41,788 nt of DNA from Bacillota bacterium (GTDB taxonomy: Bacteria; Bacillota; Sulfobacillia; JAJYWN01; JAJZPE01), in the NCBI GenBank assembly GCA_021811325.1, contig JAJZPE010000010.1, positions 1 to 41,788 on the forward strand, written 5' to 3'. Below the pieces are notes generated by a model. It made no database searches and was not told the DNA's origin. It was given only the letters and a program-made list of their open reading frames with translations. Position 1 is the first letter of the stretch, and each line of letters starts with the position of its first letter. Below are positions 27,037 to 34,397 of this stretch, one piece after another. The position numbers and the translations under genes are program-made.

Positions 27037-27213
27037 GTGATTCGCAACCTCACTCCACGGCGACTGAGCTGGATGAACGGAGCGGGCTTCACCGCGCTCA
27101 AGCTGCGCGCTGCCTTCGGCGGCGGGGCCACAATTGAAAAGGCTATGGGGCGGGGGACCGGGCCAGGTCGTCTCCCTTGCCTCGCGGGGCTTCCCCGACG
27201 ACTACGGGGTTAA
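27037..27213 (+). CDS. Unrecognised 58-aa ORF with strong ribosome-binding site
   Basis: GTG 27037 follows GAAGGAGGG at good spacing and opens 58 codons (MIRNLTPRRLSWMNGAGFTALKLRAAFGGG...) ending in TAA. The product is basic and glycine-rich, with a possible amphipathic helix in residues 5-26. I do not recognise it. It is followed by its own strong terminator at 27252, and the upstream side is closed by the ogt hairpin, so the segment looks like a separate small transcription unit or a structured RNA. The frame is short enough to occur by chance in GC-rich DNA. It is also too short for the supplied ORF track. Confidence 0.35.
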   Translation: MIRNLTPRRLSWMNGAGFTALKLRAAFGGGATIEKAMGRGTGPGRLPCLAGLPRRLRG

Positions 27214-27251
27214 AGATCGCCCTCCATAATCTTAATCCAGTGAGAAACCTG

Positions 27252-27278
27252 CGGCCCGGGAGACTCCCGGGCCGTTTT
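27252..27278 (+). terminator. Rho-independent terminator
   Basis: CGGCCCGGGA pairs perfectly with TCCCGGGCCG around a three-base loop (GAC) and is followed by TTTT. It closes the transcript carrying the 58-aa ORF. Confidence 0.88.
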
Positions 27279-27348
27279 GTCGCCTTAAATGGCCTGTAGC
27301 CGGCCCGATGAGACAGCGGAAGGGGATCCGCAAAGTCGCGGCAGGGGG

Positions 27349-27382
27349 TTAACAACATTAAGGAGAAATGTTGACATGTTAA
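27349..27382 (+). promoter_or_regulatory. Inverted repeat overlapping the -35 element (possible operator)
   Basis: AACATT at 27354 and AATGTT at 27367 form an inverted repeat, flanked by TTAACA and TGTTAA that are also complementary. The right arm overlaps TTGACA of the promoter, a usual position for a repressor site. Confidence 0.4.
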
Positions 27383-27399
27383 GGGGGTGGGTCTATAAT
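27371..27399 (+). promoter_or_regulatory. Perfect consensus sigma-A promoter
   Basis: TTGACA and TATAAT are separated by exactly 17 bases. Transcription should start near 27406 and leave a leader of about 210 bases before the 73-aa gene. This is the strongest promoter sequence in the window. Confidence 0.9.
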
Positions 27400-27618
27400 G
27401 TCAATCGGAAGGGCAGATTGGGAGCGAGGCGCTGGCCGCTCCAGGGTGGTACAACGAGACGAGATAACAAGCCCTGTCAAGGGGGAACCACTAACCCCGG
27501 GGGCGCTGAGAAGGAGATGAAGACCGTGGCCACCTTCCCTCTGCCGGTGGCGTTGCCCTTCGATCGCCGGGAACGCACTGATGCTAATCTTAGGAAGTCT
27601 TACGGGGGTGAACGCGGA

Positions 27619-27840
27619 ATGCAAACCATAGAAGTGCGCTATCAGGGCGACCTGTCCGAGGACGTCCTGCGGTACGTCGAGTCCTCCGGTGCCGCTAAGG
27701 TGCTGGAGACCTGCCCGCTGGTGATCTCTGCCCGCGAGGAATCGGACGTCCTGTCCGGACTGCTCGGCGCCATCAGCCACTCGCCGATGAAGGTCGACCT
27801 GGTCAAAGTGCGCCGTTCCAACCAGTCCCGGTTGAGCTGA
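27619..27840 (+). CDS. Unrecognised 73-aa protein behind a strong promoter
   Basis: The product is MQTIEVRYQGDLSEDVLRYVESSGAAKVLETCPLVISAREESDVLSGLLGAISHSPMKVDLVKVRRSNQSRLS, a compact acidic alpha/beta protein with one cysteine and a basic tail. ATG 27619 is preceded by GGGGGTG at about nine bases. An in-frame ATG at 27517 has AAGGAG directly abutting it, which is poor spacing, so I prefer the later start. The long leader contains hairpins (GGAGCG/CGCTCC at 27421, GCCACC/GGTGGC at 27529). A strong promoter with a candidate operator suggests abundant, regulated expression. I do not recognise a family. Confidence 0.65.
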   Translation: MQTIEVRYQGDLSEDVLRYVESSGAAKVLETCPLVISAREESDVLSGLLGAISHSPMKVDLVKVRRSNQSRLS

Positions 27841-27850
27841 ACGAAAAGAA

Positions 27851-27889
27851 CGAGCCGGCCCCGGATCTCTCGATCCGGTTGCCGGCTCG
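27851..27889 (+). terminator. Hairpin after the 73-aa gene
   Basis: CGAGCCGGC/GCCGGCTCG with an inner CCGGATC/GATCCGG form a long, nearly continuous stem 11 bases past the stop. There is no T-run after it, so intrinsic termination is uncertain. Confidence 0.55.
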
Positions 27890-27906
27890 CTCCGCATCTA
27901 GATGGA

Positions 27907-27935
27907 TTGACGTCATGGACCCCACCCTTTATAAT
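27907..27935 (+). promoter_or_regulatory. Strong promoter of the DUF2089/DUF4097/ABC gene run
   Basis: TTGACG and TATAAT with a 17-base spacer, 11 of 12 consensus bases, about 65 bases before the DUF2089 start. It is the only clear promoter I see before the packed gene run that continues to about 39.8 kb. Confidence 0.85.
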
Positions 27936-27943
27936 CCAAAGCG

Positions 27944-27971
27944 AGACCTTAATAATTGTAAACCAGACCTT
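27944..27971 (+). promoter_or_regulatory. Direct repeat, possible operator
   Basis: AGACCTT occurs at 27944 and again at 27965, exactly 21 bases apart, inside an AT-rich stretch just downstream of the -10. Two helical turns of spacing place both copies on one face of the DNA. A regulator such as the adjacent DUF2089 protein could bind here. Confidence 0.45.
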
Positions 27972-28001
27972 TAAATCGTCAGAAGTGAACGGGGTGGTAC
28001 T

Positions 28002-28508
28002 GTGGAGAAGCGACGAATGCCAGGGCGGTGCCCGGTCTGCCACGAGAAGCTCGACATCACCCGCCTGCACTGTCCGCACTGCGAGACGACGATCGAGGGG
28101 CGCTTCGAGGGGACGAAGTTCGACGCCCTTACCCGTGACCAGCTGGACTTTGTCGAGGTCTTCCTTAAGGCCCGCGGCAACATCAAGGAGGTCGAGCGGG
28201 AGCTGGGCATCTCCTACCCGACCGTGAGAGGCCGCCTCGAGGCGGTCATTCAGGGGCTGGGCTATCGCCCGGAACCCGTCCCCGAGGACACCGGGGCGGC
28301 CGCCAGGCGGCGGGAGGTCCTCGAGGCCCTGAAGACCGGGCGGATCAGCGCGGAAGACGCGGTGAAGCTGCTCAAGTCGAAAGCCCCGATGCCCGAACCA
28401 CCGGAGCCCCCCGAACTACCGGAGCCCCCGGAACCGCCCGACGTGCCCGAAAGGCCGGGCAAGGGCAGGGGCAAGGCCACCGACGACGAGAGGAGCGGGA
28501 GGGACTGA
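28002..28508 (+). CDS. DUF2089 zinc-ribbon/HTH protein, probable regulator
   Basis: A 168-aa protein of the DUF2089 type. A zinc ribbon is formed by Cys10, Cys13, Cys24 and Cys27 (CPVCHEKL...CPHCETT). Residues about 45-88 (LTRDQLDFVEVFLKARGNIKEVERELGISYPTVRGRLEAVI) form a helix-turn-helix like those of sigma-factor region 4. Residues about 104-126 (REVLEALKTGRISAEDAVKLLKS) carry the short helical module repeated in five later proteins. The tail is proline/glutamate-rich (PEPPEPPELPEPPEPP). It starts at GTG after GGGGTGG. First in its operon and next to a direct repeat, it is probably the local regulator; DNA binding is inferred. Confidence 0.85.
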   Translation: MEKRRMPGRCPVCHEKLDITRLHCPHCETTIEGRFEGTKFDALTRDQLDFVEVFLKARGNIKEVERELGISYPTVRGRLEAVIQGLGYRPEPVPEDTGAAARRREVLEALKTGRISAEDAVKLLKSKAPMPEPPEPPELPEPPEPPDVPERPGKGRGKATDDERSGRD

Positions 28509-28509
28509 C

Positions 28510-29613
28510 GTGGACGAGGAACGCCGGATCATCGAAGAGCTCAAGAAGAGCGGCCGGATCACCGAAGAAGAGGCGGCCGAACTCCTGAAGGCCCTTGGCG
28601 CGGGCCCGGAGCAGCAAGGAGCGCCCACGGCCGATGGCCGGGCCGCGCAAGGTGGGGAGGGACGGCGCCACCGGGACGACTCTGACGATTGGGGCCCCGA
28701 CGTCGGAGAGGCTATCCGCGAAGGTGTCGACGAAGGCCTCCGCGGTCTCCGGGAAGGGCTCGAGGGAATGCGCGAAGGCCTTCGTGTCGGCCTCGGGGAG
28801 GGTCTGCGCGAGGCCATGCGGGGCGTCAGGGAAGGCCTCCGGGGGACGCACTGGGGCCACTGGTCCGGCCATGAGGAGACCGTCTGCCTTGAACACCAGG
28901 TCAGTGCCGGCTGCCGGGTCTGCATCGTCGACCCGGCCGGCGACATCACCGTCGAATCCGGCGCGCCCGGCGTCGTCCGGGTCGAGGGCACCAAGTCCGC
29001 CCGCGGGTCCGACTCGGCCGAGGCGGTGGCCCGATGTTCGGCCATCGCCGTCCGGGCCGAGGGCGACCGGGAAGCGGTCACGGTTCGGGTGGACCTCGGT
29101 CCCGAAGCGAGCGGCCAGCCGCGCGGTTCCGTCGACCTCGAGGTCGAGGTGCCGGCCGACGCCACGGTCGAGGTCCGCGGAGGACACGGGGACGTGACGG
29201 TCATCGGTCCCACCGCCGCCCTCGAGATTCTGACGACCAGCGGCGACATCGAGATCGACCGGGCGGGCGGACGGGTCAAGGCGGCCACCGCCCACGGGGA
29301 CGTCACCCTGGAGGGCACGGCGCCGGAGGCCCAACTGTCGGCCGAGCACGGTGACGTCACGGCGACCATCCGACCGGCCCCAGGAAGCCGCAGCGAGCTC
29401 GTGGCCGGCCATGGGGACATCGACCTGTCCCTGCCGGCGGATTCTTCAGTGGCCCTCGACCTGGCTTCGGACGGCGGCGACGTCGACTGTGACCTCCGTC
29501 TTACGGCCACTGAGCGGCGCTCCGAGCGGGAATTGGTCGGGCGGCTCGGGGCCGGGGAAGCCCAGATCAAGGCGCGGACGGGCAACGGCGACATCACCGT
29601 CGGCCGCTCCTGA
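28510..29613 (+). CDS. DUF4097 beta-solenoid protein with N-terminal helical module (HGD repeats)
   Basis: A 367-aa protein with three parts. The N-terminal module is MDEERRIIEELKKSGRITEEEAAELLKAL. An amphipathic glycine-containing repeat spans about residues 66-112 (EGLRGLR EGLEGMR EGLRVGL). The C-terminal DUF4097-like domain (about 140-365) is built of short beta strands with recurring turns GHGDVTV, TSGDIEI, AHGDVTL, EHGDVTA, GHGDIDL, TGNGDITV. No signal peptide or membrane segment is visible, so it should be cytoplasmic or peripheral. GTG 28510 follows GGGAGGG. B. subtilis YvlB has a related architecture. Likely role: scaffold or sensor in envelope stress; this is inferred. Confidence 0.8.
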   Translation: MDEERRIIEELKKSGRITEEEAAELLKALGAGPEQQGAPTADGRAAQGGEGRRHRDDSDDWGPDVGEAIREGVDEGLRGLREGLEGMREGLRVGLGEGLREAMRGVREGLRGTHWGHWSGHEETVCLEHQVSAGCRVCIVDPAGDITVESGAPGVVRVEGTKSARGSDSAEAVARCSAIAVRAEGDREAVTVRVDLGPEASGQPRGSVDLEVEVPADATVEVRGGHGDVTVIGPTAALEILTTSGDIEIDRAGGRVKAATAHGDVTLEGTAPEAQLSAEHGDVTATIRPAPGSRSELVAGHGDIDLSLPADSSVALDLASDGGDVDCDLRLTATERRSERELVGRLGAGEAQIKARTGNGDITVGRS

Positions 29614-29701
29614 CCGTCCCCGCGGGCTTGACCAGACAAGGTTCCCACTCTCCCGCGATGGAGGGAAGGGGATAGAAACCCAACATCGGGAGGCGAGGAT
29701 A

Positions 29702-30748
29702 GTGCAAGAAGAACGGATGACGATCCTGAAGATGATCCAGGAGGGTAAGGTCACCCCCCAGGAAGGGGTGGAACTGCTCAAGGCCTTGGGGCAACCGGCC
29801 CGGGGGGCCGCCCGGGACGCGGCCGGGGCCTCAGAGACGCCGCCCCGCGCGGACGGGGGTCCGGACCGCGGCTCCAGGCCCCGGTCGATCCTGGAGGACG
29901 TCTTCGACGGGTTCAGCGGCTTCAACTTCCCGTTCGGGTTCCTCGGCGAAACCTACAAGTTCGAAGAGGAACACGAGGGGCGCTTCGAACCCGAAGCCGG
30001 CCAGCCGGTGGCGGTCCACCTGACCACGTCCAACGGCCGCCTGGTCCTCAAGGGCTGGGACCGGCCGGACTACCACCTCCGGATCGTCAAGAGCCTGCGC
30101 GGTCCGGGCGAGGAGGAGGCCCGCCGCCGGGCCCAGGACATGGCCCGGTTCACGGCCACTCCCACCAGCCTGGTCCTGGAATCGCGGTTCGGCGGCTGGA
30201 ATAACGCCGGTGTCGCCGCCGAGCTGAACCTGCCGGCTGGTCACCTCTACCGGCTCGAACTTCGCAGCTCCAACGGGCGAATCGAGATCGACGGGTTGAG
30301 GGCCGAGGACGTCGAGGCGCAGACCTCCAACGGGCGCATCGTCTGCGAGCGGTCCACCGGCGGACGCGTCCGGCTGCGCACTTCGAACGGGCGGATCATC
30401 GCCAACTGCTCGGCCCGTGAACTCGACGCGGACACGTCCAACGGTTCGGTGACCGTCGTCCCCTTCGGCGATTTCGAAGGCGAGAGTCGCTTTCAGCTCC
30501 GCACCTCGAACGGCACCCTCCGCGTCCGCCCCGACGAGCATCAGGACTGCGGCTACGACATCGACGCCTCGACCTCGATGGGTCACGTCGAGTTGGAGTT
30601 GCCCGATCTGGAGTACAGCATCAGGGAGCGGACCATGGGCCACCGGCGTTCGAAGGCCCGGACCAGCGGCTTCGACGGCAAGGCCCGCCGCATCTACATC
30701 ATGGCCCGGACCTCGAACGGGTCGGTCGTCGTCAGCCGGGCCGTCTGA
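29702..30748 (+). CDS. DUF4097 beta-solenoid protein with N-terminal helical module (TSNG repeats)
   Basis: A 348-aa paralogue. The track ORF begins too early; GTG 29702 (MQEERMTILKMIQEGKVTPQEGVELLKALG) follows GGGAGGCGAGG and gives the helical module at residues 3-30. A variable linker follows, then a beta-solenoid with turn signature TSNG (TTSNGRLVLKGW, SSNGRIEIDGL, TSNGRIVCERS, TSNGRIIANC, TSNGSVTVVP, TSNGTLRVRP, TSNGSVVVSRAV). No membrane segment is visible. It lies 88 bases after the previous solenoid gene. The repeat loops differ consistently from those of its two neighbours, suggesting distinct binding surfaces. Confidence 0.8.
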   Translation: MQEERMTILKMIQEGKVTPQEGVELLKALGQPARGAARDAAGASETPPRADGGPDRGSRPRSILEDVFDGFSGFNFPFGFLGETYKFEEEHEGRFEPEAGQPVAVHLTTSNGRLVLKGWDRPDYHLRIVKSLRGPGEEEARRRAQDMARFTATPTSLVLESRFGGWNNAGVAAELNLPAGHLYRLELRSSNGRIEIDGLRAEDVEAQTSNGRIVCERSTGGRVRLRTSNGRIIANCSARELDADTSNGSVTVVPFGDFEGESRFQLRTSNGTLRVRPDEHQDCGYDIDASTSMGHVELELPDLEYSIRERTMGHRRSKARTSGFDGKARRIYIMARTSNGSVVVSRAV

Positions 30749-30830
30749 CGGCCCGGCTGACGGCCCCCGCGTCGAAGTCTATCAGTCGCCGGATTGACAA
30801 AAGACAGTGACCCATTGGAGGGGAGAGCGC

Positions 30831-31139
30831 ATGGTTGAGTTCATGGTCAACAACACCCAGCTGTTCCTGATCATCTTCTTCTCGGTCCTCGGGTTCTTCC
30901 TGGCCCTGGCGGTCCTGGCCCACCTGCGGACGCTGGCCCTCATCCGCGGCGGCCTGTACCGGCCCGGTGAGCCCAGCTGGTTCGACGGGCACCACTTCCG
31001 CGACGGCCTTTGGATGCTGGCCCTCGGCGGCGGCCTTTTCGCCGGCATCTACTTCCATTTGGGGTTCTGGTCGACCATCTTCCTCACCCTGGGGGCGATG
31101 GGCGTCGCGTCGGTGGCCAACAGCTTCATCAGGTCCTAG
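30831..31139 (+). CDS. Small membrane protein of unknown function
   Basis: A 102-aa protein from ATG 30831, with GGAGGGGAG upstream. It has three hydrophobic segments: about residues 8-32 (LFLIIFFSVLGFFLALAVLAHL), 57-75 (GLWMLALGGGLFAGIYFHLG) and 78-96. A short polar loop (RTLALIRGGLYRPGEPSWFDGHHFRDG) lies between the first and second. I do not recognise the family with confidence. Its position between two solenoid-protein genes makes it a candidate membrane anchor for them. Confidence 0.7.
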   Translation: MVEFMVNNTQLFLIIFFSVLGFFLALAVLAHLRTLALIRGGLYRPGEPSWFDGHHFRDGLWMLALGGGLFAGIYFHLGFWSTIFLTLGAMGVASVANSFIRS

Positions 31140-31194
31140 GAGGACCACCCGGAGGACGGGGGTCCACGGAAGTCTGCCCGTGGGAGGGTAGGCG

Positions 31195-32397
31195 ATGATG
31201 CCTAACCAGTTCGAGCGCACGGACGTGTTGGAACAATCTTTCCCGCTCCGGCCCGGCGGCCGCCTCGAGGTCAATCAGGACGTCGGGCGGGTCGAAGTGA
31301 CCGCTTGGGAGCGGGACGAAGCCCTCATGCGGGCCACCAAGCGGGCCCGTGGGGGCGGCGATGAGGATGCCCGGCGCAACCTGCAGCGGTTGCGTCTGGA
31401 AACCCATCTCCATGGCGACCTCTTGGAGGTCGAGGCCTCGGTCCCGAGGGGGTTCTTCGGAACGGCCACCGGGATGCGGGTCGACCTTGAGATCAAGGTC
31501 CCGCGGCGGACCCGGGTCAAGGTCGACTCGGCCAGCGGAGACGTGGTCGTCGAGGGGGTCGAGGGCGCGGTCGAAGTCGACGTCGCCTCGGGCGGCGTCT
31601 CGCTGCGTGGCATCGGACCGAGGATAAGCGTCGACACCGGTTCGGGGAATGTCTCCCTGGAGGATGGGCGGGGCCCCGTCGAACTGGACACGGGTTCCGG
31701 CGCCGTCAGGGTCGTCCGAGTGGCCGGGAGGCTCCAGGTGGACACGGGCACGGGGCGGGTCGAGGTCGATGGACTCGACGGCGAGCTGCACGTGGATACG
31801 GGCATGGGAGCCGTCACCGCGGTCGGCGTCCGTGGCGACGTCGTGGTGGACACCGGCGGCGGCGATGTCCGCCTGGCCAGGGTGGACGCCCGCAGGATCG
31901 ACGTCGACACCGGGCGGGGCTCCATCGCCTGCGACTTCGTCCCGCGAGCCGACGGCCGCTACAAGTTTGACACCGGGACCGGCGGCATCGAGTTGGCCGT
32001 GCCCCTCAGCGCCTCGGCCGAACTGGACCTCGAGTCGGACACCGGGCGGGCCGAGTGCGCCCTGCCCTTGTTGAACCGGGATTCCGGACGGGGCCGACTG
32101 CGCGGCGTCATACGGCGCGCGGCCAGCATCATCGTTTGCCGTTCCGGGCTCGGCGACATCTCCGTGTCGGCCGGGGAAGAGCCGGCGGTGGAGGGGCCCG
32201 ACGGGCCTGCCCTTGAATTGGCCCCCGCAGAGTCAGTCCCCGCGCCGGCCTCGTCCGGGTCGGCCCCCGAGGCCCGGGCCGCCCGGGCCGACGACGAGGA
32301 CTACGTCAAAGTCCTGAAGATGGTCGAGGAGAAGCGGATCACCCCCGAGGCGGCCGAAGAGCTTCTCAAGGCGCTGGAAGAGGACGAATCGAAATGA
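31195..32397 (+). CDS. DUF4097 beta-solenoid protein with C-terminal helical module (DTGSG repeats)
   Basis: A 400-aa protein, third of the solenoid set but with the module order reversed. The DUF4097-like solenoid comes first (about 20-320) and the helical module last (about 370-397: EDYVKVLKMVEEKRITPEAAEELLKALEEDE). Its strands recur about every 20 residues with a DTGSG-type turn (VDTGSGNVSLEDG, LDTGSGAVRVVRV, VDTGTGRVEVDGL, VDTGMGAVTAVGV, VDTGGGDVRLARV, VDTGRGSIACDF). An alanine/proline-rich linker precedes the module. No signal peptide is visible. Its stop overlaps the first ABC ATPase gene (ATGA), which links solenoid and transporter translation. Confidence 0.82.
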   Translation: MMPNQFERTDVLEQSFPLRPGGRLEVNQDVGRVEVTAWERDEALMRATKRARGGGDEDARRNLQRLRLETHLHGDLLEVEASVPRGFFGTATGMRVDLEIKVPRRTRVKVDSASGDVVVEGVEGAVEVDVASGGVSLRGIGPRISVDTGSGNVSLEDGRGPVELDTGSGAVRVVRVAGRLQVDTGTGRVEVDGLDGELHVDTGMGAVTAVGVRGDVVVDTGGGDVRLARVDARRIDVDTGRGSIACDFVPRADGRYKFDTGTGGIELAVPLSASAELDLESDTGRAECALPLLNRDSGRGRLRGVIRRAASIIVCRSGLGDISVSAGEEPAVEGPDGPALELAPAESVPAPASSGSAPEARAARADDEDYVKVLKMVEEKRITPEAAEELLKALEEDESK

Positions 32398-33503
32398 GCG
32401 CAATCACCACCGAAAAGCTGACCAAGCGCTTCATCAGCCGAAAGCGGGCCGCCACCGGAGCCAGCGGCTCCGCCGGGGCCGACACCGCCGGGGTCCATGG
32501 GAACGGCGGGCCGAGCGGCAACGGGGCCGGCGGCCGCGGTGCGAGTGGACTGCTCGGCCGGTTCCGGCGACCGGCCAAGTCGGAGACCTTGGCCGTCGAC
32601 GCCATCGACCTAGACCTCCGGGAGGGCGAGATCTTCGGCCTTCTCGGACCCAACGGCGCCGGCAAGACGACGACTATCAGGATGCTCTGCACCCTCCTCG
32701 AGCCGACGTCGGGCCGGGCCACCGTGGCCGGGTACGACGTGGTCAAGGAGGCCGACAAGGTCCGGGCGAGCATCGGCGTAGTCCTCTCGGGCGAGCGGGC
32801 CGTCTACTGGAAGCTGACCGGCCGCGAGAACCTGCAATACTACGCGGCCCTCTACCACATCCCGCCGGCCGCGGCCAGGAAGCGCATCGCCGAGATCCTC
32901 GCGGTCGTCAACCTGGCCGACCGGGCCGACGAGTTCGTCGAGCGCTACTCCAGCGGCATGAAGCAGCGCCTGACCCTGGCCAAGGGGCTCCTCAACAACC
33001 CGCCCGTCCTGCTCCTCGACGAGCCGACGATCGGGCTCGACCCACAGTCGGCCCGGAACATCCGCGAGTTCATCCTTTGCCTGAACAAGGAGCATGGCAA
33101 GACGGTCATCCTCACCACCCACTACATGGAGGAAGCCGACCAGCTCTGCGACCGTGTCGGGATCATCGACCACGGGCGGATCATCGCCCTCGACTCGCCC
33201 AAGGTCCTGAAGTCCCGGATCAAGGAAGAAGACGTGGTCGAGGTCGAGGTCAAGAACGCCGCGCCCGACCTGGCCCGGCGGATAAGGTCCATCGAGCAGG
33301 TCAACCAGGTGACGGCGCAGGTTACCGACCCCACGGTCGGGGCCGCCGCCCTGCGGGTCCACGCCCAGGACGGCCGCAAGGTCCTGCCCTCGGTCCTGGC
33401 CCAGATCGCCGCGGCCGACGGCGTGGTTCAGTTCGTGAAAGTATCCGAGCCGACCCTCGAGGACGTCTTCATCAGCCTGACCGGCAAGGCCTTGAGGGAC
33501 TAG
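32394..33503 (+). CDS. DrrA-type ABC transporter ATPase (first), with Gly-rich insertion
   Basis: A 369-aa ATPase. Walker A is GPNGAGKT (85-92). The signature is divergent (YSSGMKQRLTLAKGL), Walker B is VLLLDEPTIGLDPQSARN, and the H-loop is TTHYMEEADQL. This fits DrrA/NatA-like export ATPases. Residues about 14-62 hold a low-complexity insertion (TGASGSAGADTAGVHGNGGPSGNGAGG) not expected in the family, placed between the first strands and Walker A. The C-terminal regulatory domain is complete (VKVSEPTLEDVFISLTGKAL). It overlaps the preceding solenoid gene and is followed by two permease genes, so an ATPase with a heterodimeric permease is likely. The substrate is unknown. Confidence 0.9.
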   Translation: MSAITTEKLTKRFISRKRAATGASGSAGADTAGVHGNGGPSGNGAGGRGASGLLGRFRRPAKSETLAVDAIDLDLREGEIFGLLGPNGAGKTTTIRMLCTLLEPTSGRATVAGYDVVKEADKVRASIGVVLSGERAVYWKLTGRENLQYYAALYHIPPAAARKRIAEILAVVNLADRADEFVERYSSGMKQRLTLAKGLLNNPPVLLLDEPTIGLDPQSARNIREFILCLNKEHGKTVILTTHYMEEADQLCDRVGIIDHGRIIALDSPKVLKSRIKEEDVVEVEVKNAAPDLARRIRSIEQVNQVTAQVTDPTVGAAALRVHAQDGRKVLPSVLAQIAAADGVVQFVKVSEPTLEDVFISLTGKALRD

Positions 33504-33513
33504 GGGGATGGGC

Positions 33514-34383
33514 ATGAAGGCTACCGGGATGACGACCGGATACGGCAGGCGGACGGCCCTCTCGACCGTCCGCGCCGTCCTTGCCGTGGCCCGCAAGGAG
33601 TGGATCTACTTCCTCCGCTACCCCACGTGGATAATCATCCTGGGCGTGCTGCCGCTCTGCTTCGTGGCTCAGTTCATCTACACGGCCAAGGCCTTCTCCG
33701 GCTCGGCCGGCGTGGCCACGCCGACCTTCGTCCGCCTGGCCGGGACGGGTGACTACGTCGGCTACATCACCATCGGCATGAGTGTCTGGATCTGGCTGGT
33801 CACGGCCCTGCAGGACGTGGGCTCAACCCTGCGCAACGAGCAGCTGCAGGGCACCCTGGAGCAGGTCTGGATGTGCCCGATTCCGCGGATGGTCCTCCTC
33901 CTCGGCCGTTGCCTGGTCAACCTCCTGACCAACGCCATCTGGATCGGCTCAGCCTTGCTCGAGGCCCACTTCCTCTTCGGCTTCCGTCTATCGGGCGACC
34001 TCGGTCTGTCCGTCCTGGCCCTCGCCTTATCGACGTCCTTGATGTTCGGCATCGGCATCCTCTTCGCCGCCCTGGTCGTCCTCCTCAAGGAGGCCAACTC
34101 GCTGGTCCAGCTCGTCCAGAACACGCTCCTCGTCCTCTGCGGGGTCATCGTCCCGGTGGCCACCTTCCCGGGCTGGGTCCAGACATTGTCCTCGTGGATC
34201 CCGGTGACCTGGGCCGTGCAGGGCCTGCGGGCGGCGCTCCTGTCGCCCTCCGCGTGGTCGGCCTTCCGCCCTTACGCCGCGCGGCTGACGGCCGGGGCCG
34301 TGCTCCTGCCGCTCATCGGGTACGCCGCCTTCCTCTATACCGACCGGGTCACCAGGCGGCGCGGGACCCTGCAGAACTACTGA
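33514..34383 (+). CDS. ABC-2 type permease (first of a pair)
   Basis: A 289-aa membrane protein from ATG 33514, six bases after AGGGGG; the track start 33508 adds two residues. It has six predicted membrane segments, with a cytoplasmic N-terminus containing VARKEWIYFLRYPTWIIILGVLPL. The mid-protein motif LRNEQLQGTLEQVWMCPIPRMVLLLGR is typical of ABC-2 permeases. It ends SSWIPVTWAVQGLRAALLSP... followed by the last segment. The pair with the next gene and the upstream ATPase resembles a DrrA-B-C arrangement. The exported compound cannot be read from sequence. Confidence 0.88.
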   Translation: MKATGMTTGYGRRTALSTVRAVLAVARKEWIYFLRYPTWIIILGVLPLCFVAQFIYTAKAFSGSAGVATPTFVRLAGTGDYVGYITIGMSVWIWLVTALQDVGSTLRNEQLQGTLEQVWMCPIPRMVLLLGRCLVNLLTNAIWIGSALLEAHFLFGFRLSGDLGLSVLALALSTSLMFGIGILFAALVVLLKEANSLVQLVQNTLLVLCGVIVPVATFPGWVQTLSSWIPVTWAVQGLRAALLSPSAWSAFRPYAARLTAGAVLLPLIGYAAFLYTDRVTRRRGTLQNY

Positions 34384-34397
34384 GAGGAGAGGCGGGC

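Noticed and set aside
27443-27452. AGGGTGGTAC in the leader of the 73-aa gene looks like a T-box motif
   Set aside because: The required TGGnACCGCG core is not complete (TGGTACAACG), there are only about 40 bases of leader upstream, too few for a specifier stem I, and the downstream gene is not an amino-acid gene.
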